Position numbers and translations under genes: made by a program
The notes under the pieces: generated by a model
Seen by the model: only the letters and a program-made list of their open reading frames with translations
What the model was told of the DNA's origin: nothing
Database searches by the model: none
Assembly (NCBI GenBank): GCA_948676835.1
Contig: CAPOZU010000007.1
Coordinates: 28,003-92,002, forward strand
From: an uncultured Clostridia bacterium
Lineage (GTDB): Bacteria > Bacillota > Clostridia > TANB77 > CAG-508
Reading direction: 5' to 3'
Length of the DNA: 64,000 nucleotides
Shown here: one piece after another, positions 17,031-25,349 of the stretch
Layout: each line of letters starts with the position of its first letter
Position numbering within the stretch: the first letter of the stretch is position 1

Positions 17031-17076
17031 TTTTATTATTAAGAAAGATTTAAGAAAAAAATTTTATAATAAATGC

Positions 17077-17082
17077 TATAAT
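17077..17082 (+). promoter_or_regulatory. Extended -10 of the VanZ operon
   Basis: TGCTATAAT with TATAAT at 17077-17082, 44 bp before the ATG; no good -35 is visible. Confidence 0.45.
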
Positions 17083-17125
17083 TTTATTTGAAAAGGTAAA
17101 TATAATTATAGGAGATATTTAATTT

Positions 17126-17632
17126 ATGAAAAATAAAAATAAATTAACAAGTATTTTGCTTGGGATATATGTAATACTTATAAGTTGGATTATTGTATTT
17201 AAAATGCAATTTAATTTTGAACATTTGCCATATATTCGTTCAATTAATTTAATTCCATTTGGAGAATCCGTTATTATAAATGGAAAAATATATTTTGGAG
17301 AAATAATAAATAATTTAATAGTATTCATTCCAGTTGGTTTATATTTAGGAATGATATGGAAAGACAAAAAGTTTATTAAAAAAGTTATGCCAATACTATC
17401 ATTAACTTTAATTTATGAAATGTTACAATATATATTTCATGTAGGTGCGACTGATATAACAGATGTTATTATGAATACTTTGGGTGGAATTATAGGAATT
17501 TTAGTTATTAATTGTTTATATAAAATATTTAAAAATAATGAAAAAGTAGATAAAATTTTAAATATTTTAGCAACAATTTGTACTTTGGGAGTAGTTTGTT
17601 TAATAATAGTTTTGATAGTTTGTAACTTGTGA
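17126..17632 (+). CDS. VanZ family membrane protein
   Basis: 168 residues with about four membrane helices and the VanZ signature features: early INLIPFGESVI, then NNLIVFIPVGLYLGMIW, the acidic TM motif IYEMLQYIFHVGATDITDVIMNTLGGIIGI. In resistance clusters VanZ lowers teicoplanin binding; other family members have unknown envelope roles. First of a three-gene unit with a second VanZ and an acetyltransferase. No other van genes lie nearby. Confidence 0.88.
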   Translation: MKNKNKLTSILLGIYVILISWIIVFKMQFNFEHLPYIRSINLIPFGESVIINGKIYFGEIINNLIVFIPVGLYLGMIWKDKKFIKKVMPILSLTLIYEMLQYIFHVGATDITDVIMNTLGGIIGILVINCLYKIFKNNEKVDKILNILATICTLGVVCLIIVLIVCNL

Positions 17633-17643
17633 GGAGGAATATT

Positions 17644-18186
17644 TTGAGTTTAATAATTTTTATAATTATTTATATATTCATTTATTTTATGTTTTTAAAA
17701 AATAAAGAAAAATTGCAAATCTTAAAAATATCAATGATGTATTTTTATTTATGTGCAGTTCTTTTTGTAACAATACTTCCAATCGATTTTACATTAGATT
17801 TAAAATGGGAATATCACAGCTCTGTTAAAGTAACTTACATACATTTGAAGCCATTTAATGATTTAATTATGGGATATAGAGGAGCTGTAAAGCAAATTAT
17901 TTTAAATATAATAATGACAATTCCTTTTGGATTTTTATGTTGTATTTTAAAAAAGAATAGCACAATTATAGGAGTTACATTAAAAACGTTTATACTAAGT
18001 TTTTCAATAGAATTTTTACAGTTAATTATGACTATATTTTTATTGCATCATAGAAGCTGTGATGTAACAGATTTAATTACCAATGTAATTGGAGGAATAA
18101 TAGGATTTATATTGTATAAATTAATTAGATGGATTATTAATAAGAAAGGAATTATAGTATTATGGACGAAAAAGAAAAGATGTTAG
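17644..18186 (+). CDS. Second VanZ family membrane protein
   Basis: About 180 residues. The start is TTG 17644, right after GAGGAGGAATATT; a GTG at 17629 overlaps the previous stop and has no site. VanZ features: HLKPFNDLIMG, LNIIMTIPFGFLCCIL, SFSIEFLQLIMT and SCDVTDLITNVIGGIIGF. It shares its fold with the gene before it, so the pair probably arose by tandem duplication. Its end overlaps the acetyltransferase start by 25 bases. Confidence 0.85.
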   Translation: MSLIIFIIIYIFIYFMFLKNKEKLQILKISMMYFYLCAVLFVTILPIDFTLDLKWEYHSSVKVTYIHLKPFNDLIMGYRGAVKQIILNIIMTIPFGFLCCILKKNSTIIGVTLKTFILSFSIEFLQLIMTIFLLHHRSCDVTDLITNVIGGIIGFILYKLIRWIINKKGIIVLWTKKKRC

Positions 18187-18725
18187 CAGGAAAGCTTTAT
18201 GATGCAAATTATAATGAAGATTTAATGAAAGAAAGACTTATGGTTAAAGATAAGTGCTTTGAATATAATAATATAAAACCTTCTAAAATAGAAGAAAGAA
18301 CAGAAATTATGAAACAAATATTAGGGAAAACAGGAAATCAATTTTTGATTGAACAACCTTTTATTTGTGACTATGGTTATAATATTGAAGTTGGAGAGAA
18401 TTTTTATTCAAATCATAACTTAGTTATACTAGATGCAAATAAAGTTAAATTTGGAGACAATGTTTTTATAGCACCAAATTGTGGATTTTATACAGCAGGA
18501 CATCCTTTAGATTATGAAACAAGAAATAAAGGATTAGAATACGCAAAACCAATAGAAGTTGGAAATAATGTATGGATTGGCGGAAATGTGGTTGTTCTTC
18601 CAGGAGTTAAAATAGGAGATAATGTTGTAATTGGAGCTGGAAGTATAGTTACAAAAGATATTCCATCAAATTCAGTAGCTGTTGGAAATCCTTGCAGAGT
18701 TATAAAAGAATTAAAATATATGTAG
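18162..18725 (+). CDS. maa: Maltose/galactoside O-acetyltransferase family
   Basis: 187 residues of the left-handed beta-helix hexapeptide acetyltransferase family. An N-terminal Mac domain (MLAGKLYDANYNEDLMKERL) is followed by hexapeptide turns with the catalytic His in YTAGHPLD and the C-terminal PGVKIGDNVVIGAGSIVTKDIPSNSVAVGNP. It transfers acetyl from acetyl-CoA to a sugar hydroxyl; the sugar cannot be read from sequence. It overlaps the second VanZ gene and is translated from the same message. Confidence 0.88.
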   Translation: MDEKEKMLAGKLYDANYNEDLMKERLMVKDKCFEYNNIKPSKIEERTEIMKQILGKTGNQFLIEQPFICDYGYNIEVGENFYSNHNLVILDANKVKFGDNVFIAPNCGFYTAGHPLDYETRNKGLEYAKPIEVGNNVWIGGNVVVLPGVKIGDNVVIGAGSIVTKDIPSNSVAVGNPCRVIKELKYM

Positions 18726-18726
18726 C

Positions 18727-18822
18727 TTCTGAATTTATTTAATAAATTCAGAATTTCACTAACTGTAACAGGCATAGCCTTAACAGTTAGTGAAATTTAG
18801 GGACGCTCGAAAAAATTCACTT
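18727..18822. repeat. Nested hairpins between maa and proC
   Basis: Three consecutive stems: 18727-18753 (13-bp arms TTCTGAATTTATT), 18752-18797 (perfect 15-bp arms AATTTCACTAACTGT / complement), and 18789-18822 (AGTGAAATTT ... AATTCACTT). The last two share AGTGAAATT and are mutually exclusive, as in an attenuator. The third contains the recurrent TTTAGGGACGCTCGAAAA motif. Confidence 0.6.
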
Positions 18823-18878
18823 GTAATAATAAGAAAAATGTTATATAATATTACCTAATATTTAAAAAAGGAGTAAAT

Positions 18879-19685
18879 ATGGATAAAATAATTGGTTTTA
18901 TTGGAAGTGGAAATATGGCAAATGCAATGGTTGGTGGAATTATAAATGCAAATTTAGTTCCATCTATTAATGTTGTTTGTTCAGATCACTCAATGGCTAA
19001 ATTAGAAGATATGCATAAACGTTATGGAATTACAATTGCAAGTAATAACTCTGAAGTAGCAAGCAAATCAGATATTTTAGTTTTATCTGTAAAGCCACAA
19101 TTTTATCCAGAAGTAATAGATGAAATAAAAGACCAAGTAAAAGAAAACACTATTGTTGTTAGTATTGCTGCTGGTCAAAAAATTGAAACTATAAATAAAC
19201 TATTTGGAAAAGAAATCAAAATAGTTCGTGCAATGCCGAATACACCTGCTTTAGTAGCAGAAGGTATGACGGCTTTAAGCCCATGCCCCATGGTGCTACC
19301 CGAAGAACTAGATTTGATTTGTAATATTTTTAATAGTTTTGGAAAATGTGAAGTAGTATATGAAAAATTAATGGATGTTGTAACTGGTTTAAGTGGTTCA
19401 TCTCCTGCATTTATTTTTATGGTAATTGAAGCTATGGCAGATGGAGCAGTACTTGAAGGAATGCCAAGAGATAAAGCATATAAGTTTGCCGCACAAACAG
19501 TTTTAGGTTCAGCTAAAATGGTATTAGAAACAGGAAAGCATCCAGCAGAACTTAAAGATATGGTATGTTCACCAGGTGGAACAACAATTGAAGGAGTATC
19601 TGTTTTAGAAGAAAATGGCTTACGAGCAAGTATGATAAATGCAGTTAGAACAGCTACTAAGAAGTCTAAAGATTTGTCAAAATAA
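18879..19685 (+). CDS. proC: Pyrroline-5-carboxylate reductase
   Basis: 268 residues of ProC. An N-terminal Rossmann motif (IGFIGSGNMANAMVGG) is followed by DILVLSVKPQ, SIAAGQKIETI, VRAMPNTPALV and the C-terminal dimer domain with VTGLSGSSPAFIFM and MVCSPGGTTIEGV. It makes the last step of proline synthesis, pyrroline-5-carboxylate plus NAD(P)H to proline. First of the proC-proB-proA set; a terminator separates it from proB. Good AAAGGAG site. Confidence 0.96.
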   Translation: MDKIIGFIGSGNMANAMVGGIINANLVPSINVVCSDHSMAKLEDMHKRYGITIASNNSEVASKSDILVLSVKPQFYPEVIDEIKDQVKENTIVVSIAAGQKIETINKLFGKEIKIVRAMPNTPALVAEGMTALSPCPMVLPEELDLICNIFNSFGKCEVVYEKLMDVVTGLSGSSPAFIFMVIEAMADGAVLEGMPRDKAYKFAAQTVLGSAKMVLETGKHPAELKDMVCSPGGTTIEGVSVLEENGLRASMINAVRTATKKSKDLSK

Positions 19686-19705
19686 AAATATATTAAAATC
19701 AAACT

Positions 19706-19750
19706 AGGGAATTGGGTTTTAAATACTCAATTCCCTTTTTTGCATATAGG
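19706..19750 (+). terminator. Terminator or attenuator between proC and proB
   Basis: AGGGAATTG (19706-19714) and CAATTCCCT (19738-19746) with a T6 run, 10 bases before the proB ribosome site. Confidence 0.75.
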
Positions 19751-19759
19751 AGGAAAGAA

Positions 19760-20614
19760 ATGAAAAATTATTGGGAAAAAATTAAAGATAAGAAAAGAAT
19801 TGTTATTAAAGTAGGTTCATCTACTTTAACTTACAAAGAAACAGGAAATTTAAATTATACTAAATTAGAAAAATTAGTTAGAGCAATTAGTGATTTAAAA
19901 AATAGTGGCAAAGAGGTAATATTAGTTTCATCTGGAGCAGTTGCAGTTGGAAGAGAAACACTAAAAATAGGAAGAAGACCAAAAACAATGGCAGAAAAGC
20001 AGGCTTGTGCAGCAATTGGACAAGGAAAGTTAATTATGAATTACTATAAGTTATTTGCGGAATATGGATTAGTTGCTTCGCAAGTATTAATGACAAGATA
20101 TAGTTTAGATCATGAAAAATCATATAATAATTTAAAAAACACATTTCAAGAACTATTAAATTATGGAGCAATTCCTATAGTAAATGAAAACGATGCTATT
20201 GCAACAGATGAAATTGAATTTGGAGAAAATGACACATTATCTTCAATAGTTACAGCAATTACAGAGTCTGATTTACTAATTTTATTAACAGACACAGATG
20301 GATTATATACAGATGATCCTTTTCAAAATAAAGATGCGAAATTAATTGATATTGTAACATCAGAAATAAATGATATCCAGAAAGTTGCAAAAAAGTCTAG
20401 TGATAGTGATGTTGGAACTGGTGGAATGTATACAAAAGTGTTGGCAGGAAAAATAATAAATCCTATAGGAATTGATATGATAATAGCTAATGGAAAAAAT
20501 CCTAATATAGTAAATAAAATTATGAGTGGTGAAAAACAGGGAACATTGTTTGTTGGACAAAAAACAGCAGAAAATAATATTAGAGAATATTTGCTTTCAA
20601 AAATTGAAAAATAA
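19760..20614 (+). CDS. proB: Glutamate 5-kinase
   Basis: 284 residues from ATG 19760 (AGGAGGAAAGAA site); an upstream GTG frame would run through the terminator and is rejected. Amino-acid kinase motifs: IVIKVGSSTLTYK, LVSSGAVAVGRE, AAIGQGKLI, IPIVNENDAIATDE, FGENDTLSSIV and LLTDTDGLYTDDP. It lacks the C-terminal PUA domain found in many ProB, giving the short form. It phosphorylates glutamate in the first step of proline synthesis. Followed by proA after 12 bases. Confidence 0.95.
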   Translation: MKNYWEKIKDKKRIVIKVGSSTLTYKETGNLNYTKLEKLVRAISDLKNSGKEVILVSSGAVAVGRETLKIGRRPKTMAEKQACAAIGQGKLIMNYYKLFAEYGLVASQVLMTRYSLDHEKSYNNLKNTFQELLNYGAIPIVNENDAIATDEIEFGENDTLSSIVTAITESDLLILLTDTDGLYTDDPFQNKDAKLIDIVTSEINDIQKVAKKSSDSDVGTGGMYTKVLAGKIINPIGIDMIIANGKNPNIVNKIMSGEKQGTLFVGQKTAENNIREYLLSKIEK

Positions 20615-20626
20615 AGGAGATTGAGA

Positions 20627-21871
20627 ATGGAAAGTTTAGAAGAAATAGGAAAAAAAGTAAAAAATAGTGCAAAAGTGTTAAACAATATGGGAAGTATAGA
20701 AAAAAATATTATTTTGAAAAAAGTTGCAGAAGAAATTATAAAATTGCAAAAAGAGATATTAATTTCAAATGAAAAAGATATAGAAAATGCAATAAAAAAT
20801 AATATGAAAGAAAGTTTGATAGATAGACTAAAATTAGATGAAAAAAGAATTATATCAATGGCAGATGGCTTAATGAAAATTACAGATTTAGAAGATCCAA
20901 TTGGAGAGATAATTGAAGGAAAGAGATTGAAAAATGGATTAGAAATTTTGAAAAAGAGAGTTCCTCTAGGGGTTATTGCAATTATTTATGAGTCAAGGCC
21001 AAATGTTACATTAGATGCTTTTGGATTATGTTTCAAAACAGGAAATACAGTTATATTGCGAGGAGGAAAAGATGCAATAAATACCAATATTGCTATTGCT
21101 AAAGTTATTAGAAACGTTTTGAAAGAATCAAAAATATCAGAAGATTGTGTGTATTTAATAGAAGATACAAGTAGAGAAAAAAGCCTAGAACTTATGAGAT
21201 TAAATAAGTATGTTGATGTATTAATTCCAAGAGGTGGAGCTGGACTTATAAAAACAGTTGTTGAAAATAGTACCATACCAGTAATTGAAACTGGAACAGG
21301 AAATTGTCATATATATGTAGATGAATTTGCAGATTTTGAAATGGCTCTTTCAATTATTGAAAATGCTAAAACACAAAGAACTGGTGTATGTAATGCTTGC
21401 GAATCTTTAGTTATTCATAAATCTATTGCAAAAGAATTTATTCCTTTATTAGTTCAAAAGTTATTAAATAAAAATGTAGAAATTAGAGGAGATGAAGATT
21501 CTTGTAAGATTTCTGATAAAATAATTAAAGCAACAGAAAGTGATTGGGGCGAGGAATATTTAGATTTAATTATATCTGTAAAAACAGTAAATAATATTGA
21601 TGAAGCAATTGAGCATATTAACAATTATAGTACAAAACATTCAGAAAGTATTATTACTAGCAATTATGAAAATGCAGAGAAGTTTTTAAATCAAATAGAT
21701 AGCAGTTGTGTGTATGTAAATGCTTCTACAAGATTTACTGATGGAGGAGAATTTGGTTTTGGGGCTGAAATTGGGATTAGTACACAAAAGTTACATGCTA
21801 GAGGTCCAATGGGATTAAAAGAATTAACTACCACTAAATATGTAATTCATGGAAATGGTCAAATTAGGTGA
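20627..21871 (+). CDS. proA: Glutamate-5-semialdehyde dehydrogenase (gamma-glutamyl phosphate reductase)
   Basis: 414 residues from ATG 20627 (AAGGAGATTGAG site). Aldehyde-dehydrogenase fold with ProA motifs VPLGVIAIIYESRPNVT, GNTVILRGGKDA, VIETGTGNCHIYVDE, the catalytic Cys in KTQRTGVCNACESLVIH, and ASTRFTDGGEFGFGAEIGIS. It reduces gamma-glutamyl phosphate with NADPH to glutamate semialdehyde, which cyclises for ProC. Full length for the family. Confidence 0.96.
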   Translation: MESLEEIGKKVKNSAKVLNNMGSIEKNIILKKVAEEIIKLQKEILISNEKDIENAIKNNMKESLIDRLKLDEKRIISMADGLMKITDLEDPIGEIIEGKRLKNGLEILKKRVPLGVIAIIYESRPNVTLDAFGLCFKTGNTVILRGGKDAINTNIAIAKVIRNVLKESKISEDCVYLIEDTSREKSLELMRLNKYVDVLIPRGGAGLIKTVVENSTIPVIETGTGNCHIYVDEFADFEMALSIIENAKTQRTGVCNACESLVIHKSIAKEFIPLLVQKLLNKNVEIRGDEDSCKISDKIIKATESDWGEEYLDLIISVKTVNNIDEAIEHINNYSTKHSESIITSNYENAEKFLNQIDSSCVYVNASTRFTDGGEFGFGAEIGISTQKLHARGPMGLKELTTTKYVIHGNGQIR

Positions 21872-21898
21872 AATAAAAGACATTTGAAAAATTTTATA

Positions 21899-21953
21899 TT
21901 GACAAAAAAATAAAAAAATAGTATCATTGTATTATGCAAGTGATACAATGATA
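21899..21953 (+). promoter_or_regulatory. Promoter and operator of the GntR/ABC operon
   Basis: -35 TTGACA (21899-21904), 17-bp spacer, -10 TATCAT (21922-21927). The -10 lies inside a perfect inverted repeat TATCATTGTAT - N10 - ATACAATGATA (21922-21932, 21943-21953). Binding there would block RNA polymerase, the usual autorepression of YtrA-type GntR proteins. Confidence 0.75.
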
Positions 21954-21966
21954 AAAGGAGAAAATT

Positions 21967-22332
21967 GTGGATTATATTTTTGATAATGAAAGACCAATTT
22001 ACATACAACTGGTTGAAAAATTAAGAATTGAGATTGTTTCTGAAAAGCTAAAACAAGGAGAAAGATTACCTTCAGTAAGAGAGCTAGCACTTATTGCAAG
22101 AGTTAATCCTAATACAATGCAAAAAGCATTAGTAGAGTTAGAAAACGAAGGATTAGTTTATACAGAAAGAACAAATGGAAAATTTGTAACAACAAATAAA
22201 GAATTAATTGATAAAGTAAAAAAAGAATTAGCAGAAGAAAAAATAATCAATTTTTTAAATGATATGGAAAATATAGGTATAACTCATAATGACGCAATAA
22301 GATACTTGCAAGAATTAGGAGGAAATAAATAA
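21967..22332 (+). CDS. GntR-family (YtrA-type) transcriptional regulator
   Basis: 121 residues: an N-terminal GntR winged helix (PIYIQLVEKLRIEIVSEKL, GERLPSVRELA, VNPNTMQKALVELENEGLV) and only a short C-terminal helical tail, which is the YtrA subfamily layout. Start GTG 21967 after AAAAGGAGAAAATT. It overlaps the ABC ATPase gene by one base and is preceded by a palindromic operator over the -10, so it likely represses its own transporter operon until an inducer, often a cell-wall antibiotic in this subfamily, is present. Confidence 0.9.
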   Translation: MDYIFDNERPIYIQLVEKLRIEIVSEKLKQGERLPSVRELALIARVNPNTMQKALVELENEGLVYTERTNGKFVTTNKELIDKVKKELAEEKIINFLNDMENIGITHNDAIRYLQELGGNK

Positions 22333-23027
22333 TGGAATTACTAGAATGTAAACATCTATGTAAAGAATTTGATAGCAAAAAAATTCTAAAAGATATTAAT
22401 TTAATAATTCCTAAAGGAAAAATTATAGGACTTTTAGGAAAAAATGGTGCTGGAAAAAGTACATTTATTAAATTAATAAATGATTTATTAATACCTACAA
22501 GTGGAGAAATCTTAATTAATGGAAAAAAGCCAGGTATAGATTCGAAAGAAATTATAGCTTATTTGCCAGAAAGAACATATTTAGATAAAGAAATGACAAT
22601 AAAACAGTCTATAATATATTTTGAAGAATTCTACTCAAACTTTAATTCTGAAAAAGCTAAAAAACTATTAAAAGATTTAAATTTAGATATCAATACAAAA
22701 ATTAGTAAAATGTCAAAAGGTATGCAAGAAAAATTACAATTAATTCTTGTAATGAGCAGAACAGCAGAACTATATATACTAGATGAACCTCTTGGAGGAG
22801 TTGATCCTGCAACAAGAGACTATATACTAGATACAATACTTTCCAATTTTAGTGATGGTGCAAGTGTAATAATTTCAACTCATTTAATATCAGATATTGA
22901 AAGAATTTTAGATGAAGTAATTTTTATGAATAATGGTGAAATAGCATTAACTTCGTCAGCAGATGAATTAAGAAATAGTGAGAAATCATCAATAGATGAT
23001 ATTTTTAGGAGGTATTTTAAATGTTAG
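22332..23027 (+). CDS. ABC transporter ATP-binding protein (YtrB/EcsA-like)
   Basis: 231 residues: Walker A GLLGKNGAGKST, Q-loop region IAYLPERTYLD, signature KMSKGMQEKLQ (divergent from LSGGQ, as usual in this subfamily), Walker B LYILDEPLGGVDP and H-loop IISTHL. Energises the following ABC-2 permease. Its stop overlaps the permease start by seven bases. Substrate unknown; co-regulated by the GntR protein in front. Confidence 0.92.
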   Translation: MELLECKHLCKEFDSKKILKDINLIIPKGKIIGLLGKNGAGKSTFIKLINDLLIPTSGEILINGKKPGIDSKEIIAYLPERTYLDKEMTIKQSIIYFEEFYSNFNSEKAKKLLKDLNLDINTKISKMSKGMQEKLQLILVMSRTAELYILDEPLGGVDPATRDYILDTILSNFSDGASVIISTHLISDIERILDEVIFMNNGEIALTSSADELRNSEKSSIDDIFRRYFKC

Positions 23028-23812
23028 GAAAATTATTGAAATATGATTTGAAATGGGTATATAAAGTTGTAACTGTATTTTATATTCTAGCTGTGTTTTT
23101 TTCACTACTAGGGAGATTTTTTAATAATATTGAAAATTCAGTAGTATTTTCAGCAATAACACAATTTACTTTTGGATTTGCAATAGCAATGATGGCAAGT
23201 AGTTTAATTAATTGTTTAATGAGATTATGGGCAAGATTTATAAAAAATTTATATAAAGATGAATCATATCTTACACATACTATTCCAGTAGAAAAGAAAA
23301 CTATATTTTTATCAAAAGTACTTGCTGCTGCTATAAGTGTATTTACAACTGCTGTTGTTATAATAGTTTGTTTATTTATATGCTATTATTCAAAAGAAAA
23401 TTTACAAGCTCTTAAAGGTATGCTTGAAATAGCTGCAACAACATATGATACAACTGTTGTAAACTTGCTATTATTAATGGCTTTTGTATTCTTTTTAGAA
23501 GTTATGTTTATGATTTTAATAGGATATGTAGGTATAATATTAGGTCACAAATCAAACAAAAATAAAATGACAAAAACAATTTTAATAGGTTTTGCATTGT
23601 ATATGCTAACACAATTTGTAACTTTAGGAGTAGTTTTTATATTTGGCTTATTTAATCAAAGCGTTATGAATTTGGTTAATACAACAGATATTGTTAATAT
23701 GGAAGCAATAAAGTTAGTTATGACAGGTGGAATTGGATTATATACTATATATATTGCATTTTATTATTGGTTAGGAAAAAAAGCTTTTCAAAAAGGTGTA
23801 AATGTAGAGTAA
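23021..23812 (+). CDS. ABC-2 type permease, partner of the GntR-linked ATPase
   Basis: 263 residues with six predicted membrane helices (about 18-36, 47-67, 106-126, 145-172, 184-208 and 232-250) and a conserved cytoplasmic loop LTHTIPVEKKTIFLSK typical of these clostridial permeases. Translationally coupled to the ATPase (RBS AGGAGG inside its end). Ends before a clear terminator. Function beyond export or antibiotic sensing cannot be told. Confidence 0.87.
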   Translation: MLGKLLKYDLKWVYKVVTVFYILAVFFSLLGRFFNNIENSVVFSAITQFTFGFAIAMMASSLINCLMRLWARFIKNLYKDESYLTHTIPVEKKTIFLSKVLAAAISVFTTAVVIIVCLFICYYSKENLQALKGMLEIAATTYDTTVVNLLLLMAFVFFLEVMFMILIGYVGIILGHKSNKNKMTKTILIGFALYMLTQFVTLGVVFIFGLFNQSVMNLVNTTDIVNMEAIKLVMTGGIGLYTIYIAFYYWLGKKAFQKGVNVE

Positions 23813-23828
23813 AGATAAAATTTAGAAA

Positions 23829-23858
23829 GATAGTTAGCCTTGCTAACTATCTTTTTTA
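23829..23858 (+). terminator. Terminator of the GntR/ABC operon
   Basis: GATAGTTAGC - CTT - GCTAACTATC followed by T6. Confidence 0.9.
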
Positions 23859-23895
23859 ATGATATTATAACTTCAAAAGAAAGGGGAATAGTGAT

Positions 23896-24495
23896 ATGAA
23901 AAATAAAAATGTAACTTGGAAAATAACTCAAGGGATGTATGTATTAACTACTGAAAATGGTGGTTGTGTTGTTGATGCAGTATCACAAGTAAGTGGAGGA
24001 GATAATCCACTAATTTCAGTAGCTGTAATGAAGAAGAATTATACAAATGAATTGCTAAAAAATAATACAAAATTTGCTATATCTATATTAAGTAAAGAAG
24101 TAAATCCGGAAATAATTAAGACTTTTGGATTTAATTCTGCAAGAGATATTAATAAATTTGAAAAAACAGAAACAATAAAAATTGAAGGATTAGAAATAAT
24201 AAAAGATTCTATTGGATATATGATATGTGAAATTGTAGATAGTATTGATAATGATACACATACTTTATTTATAGGAAAATTGATTGAAGGAGAGGCTTTT
24301 GAAGAAAAAGAACCTATGAGTTATGGATATTATCAAGAACATAAAGAAGAATTATTAAAAACTAAAACAGAAAAAGGCGAAACAGCGTGGATATGTACAG
24401 TTTGTGGTTATGTTTATTATGGAGAAGTTGTGCCTGATGATCACAAATGTCCAATATGTCAGGTAGGAAAAGAATTATTTAAAAAGAAAGAATAA
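23896..24495 (+). CDS. Flavin reductase-like / rubredoxin fusion (high-molecular-weight rubredoxin type)
   Basis: 199 residues. Residues 1-155 match the FMN-binding flavin-reductase/flavoredoxin fold (VLTTENGGCVVDAVSQVSGGDNPLISVAVMKK, KFAISILSKE, GFNSARDINKFEK). Residues 163-199 form a rubrerythrin-type rubredoxin domain with Cys pairs in WICTVCGY and HKCPICQVG. This is the Hrb layout of acetogens, where it passes electrons from NAD(P)H to flavodiiron proteins in oxygen or NO detoxification. No flavodiiron gene is nearby. Electron partners are inferred. Confidence 0.87.
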   Translation: MKNKNVTWKITQGMYVLTTENGGCVVDAVSQVSGGDNPLISVAVMKKNYTNELLKNNTKFAISILSKEVNPEIIKTFGFNSARDINKFEKTETIKIEGLEIIKDSIGYMICEIVDSIDNDTHTLFIGKLIEGEAFEEKEPMSYGYYQEHKEELLKTKTEKGETAWICTVCGYVYYGEVVPDDHKCPICQVGKELFKKKE

Positions 24496-24506
24496 TTGAG
24501 GTATTT

Positions 24507-25332
24507 ATGAAAAAAGTAAGAAATGTAATTGTTGCGATAATAGTTTTATTAATAATAATTATTATTGGTAAAATATTATATAATAAAATGCAACCAGAAA
24601 ATATGCGAGTAAAAATGAAAGCAGTTATAGTAAAAGTAAATGAAAATAGTATGTTAGTTACTACTGATACTAAAAATACTAATGGTTTAATGAATATTGG
24701 ATTTGCAGATGATGGCAATATTGGATATAAACAAGGACAAGAAATACTAATTTATTATAATGGAATGATTGATAGTATGTTTCCAGGACTTATAGGGAAG
24801 CCAGGAAAAATTAAGATAAAAAAGGAAAAAAGCAATATAGAAATTGCAGAAAGTATTTTAAGATATGCTTACAGTTCTATAAATAATGTTTCTATTGAAA
24901 TATCAGAATTAACCAATAAAGGAATAACCTTGAAAATTACAGATACTAATGAATTAAAATTTGTGTTTGCTAATAGTTATAAAATTGAAAAGGAAATAAA
25001 GAATCCAAATTATACAGGTGGTAGTGGATATAAAATCGGAGAAGATACTACAAATTCCACTGCAGCATATGTTCGGACCAGGATCAGAATATATATATGA
25101 AGAATTAAGTGAAATTTCAAATGTATTTAGTGAAGATACTCAAAAGTTTAAAACATTATCAGCTGATTCCATTGAGAAAGAATTTAATTGGGAACCACTT
25201 TATGGCAAATTAGATACTGGAAGATATAAATTTATTTTAAATGATGAGAAAGATTCTCAAGGAGTTATTATTTATTTTTCAATAGATGAAAATGGTGAAG
25301 TATCTTATGATGAGCCAGAATTTATGTTTTAA
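24507..25332 (+). CDS. Anchored Ig-like protein, paralogue 1, with +1 shift at CGG
   Basis: 274 residues if read across the shift. N-terminal anchor (about 5-25), then an OB-like segment (VIVKVNENSMLVTT ... GYKQGQEILIYYNG, similar in style to DUF3221). A C-terminal Ig-like domain follows, of the Big_14 kind (VSIEISELTNKGITLKITDTNE ... EPLYGKLDTGRYKF). The zero frame ends nine codons after GTT CGG at 25074; one skipped base restores YV-GPGSEYIYEE, aligning with YVAPAPEYIWEE of the next gene. Function unknown; tandem paralogue of the next gene. Confidence 0.75.
25074..25077 (+). other. CGGA frameshift site 2 (paralogue 1)
   Basis: Zero frame GTT CGG ACC AGG ... TGA. With the C skipped: GTT GGA CCA GGA TCA, matching the paralogue position for position. 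Confidence 0.8.
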
Positions 25333-25349
25333 TTAAAAGGGGAATTATT

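Noticed and set aside
17126..18186. Glycopeptide-resistance cluster
   Set aside because: Two VanZ-family proteins and, 6 kb away, a VanY-type peptidase, but no vanH, vanA/B-type ligase or vanX; these families are common outside resistance clusters.
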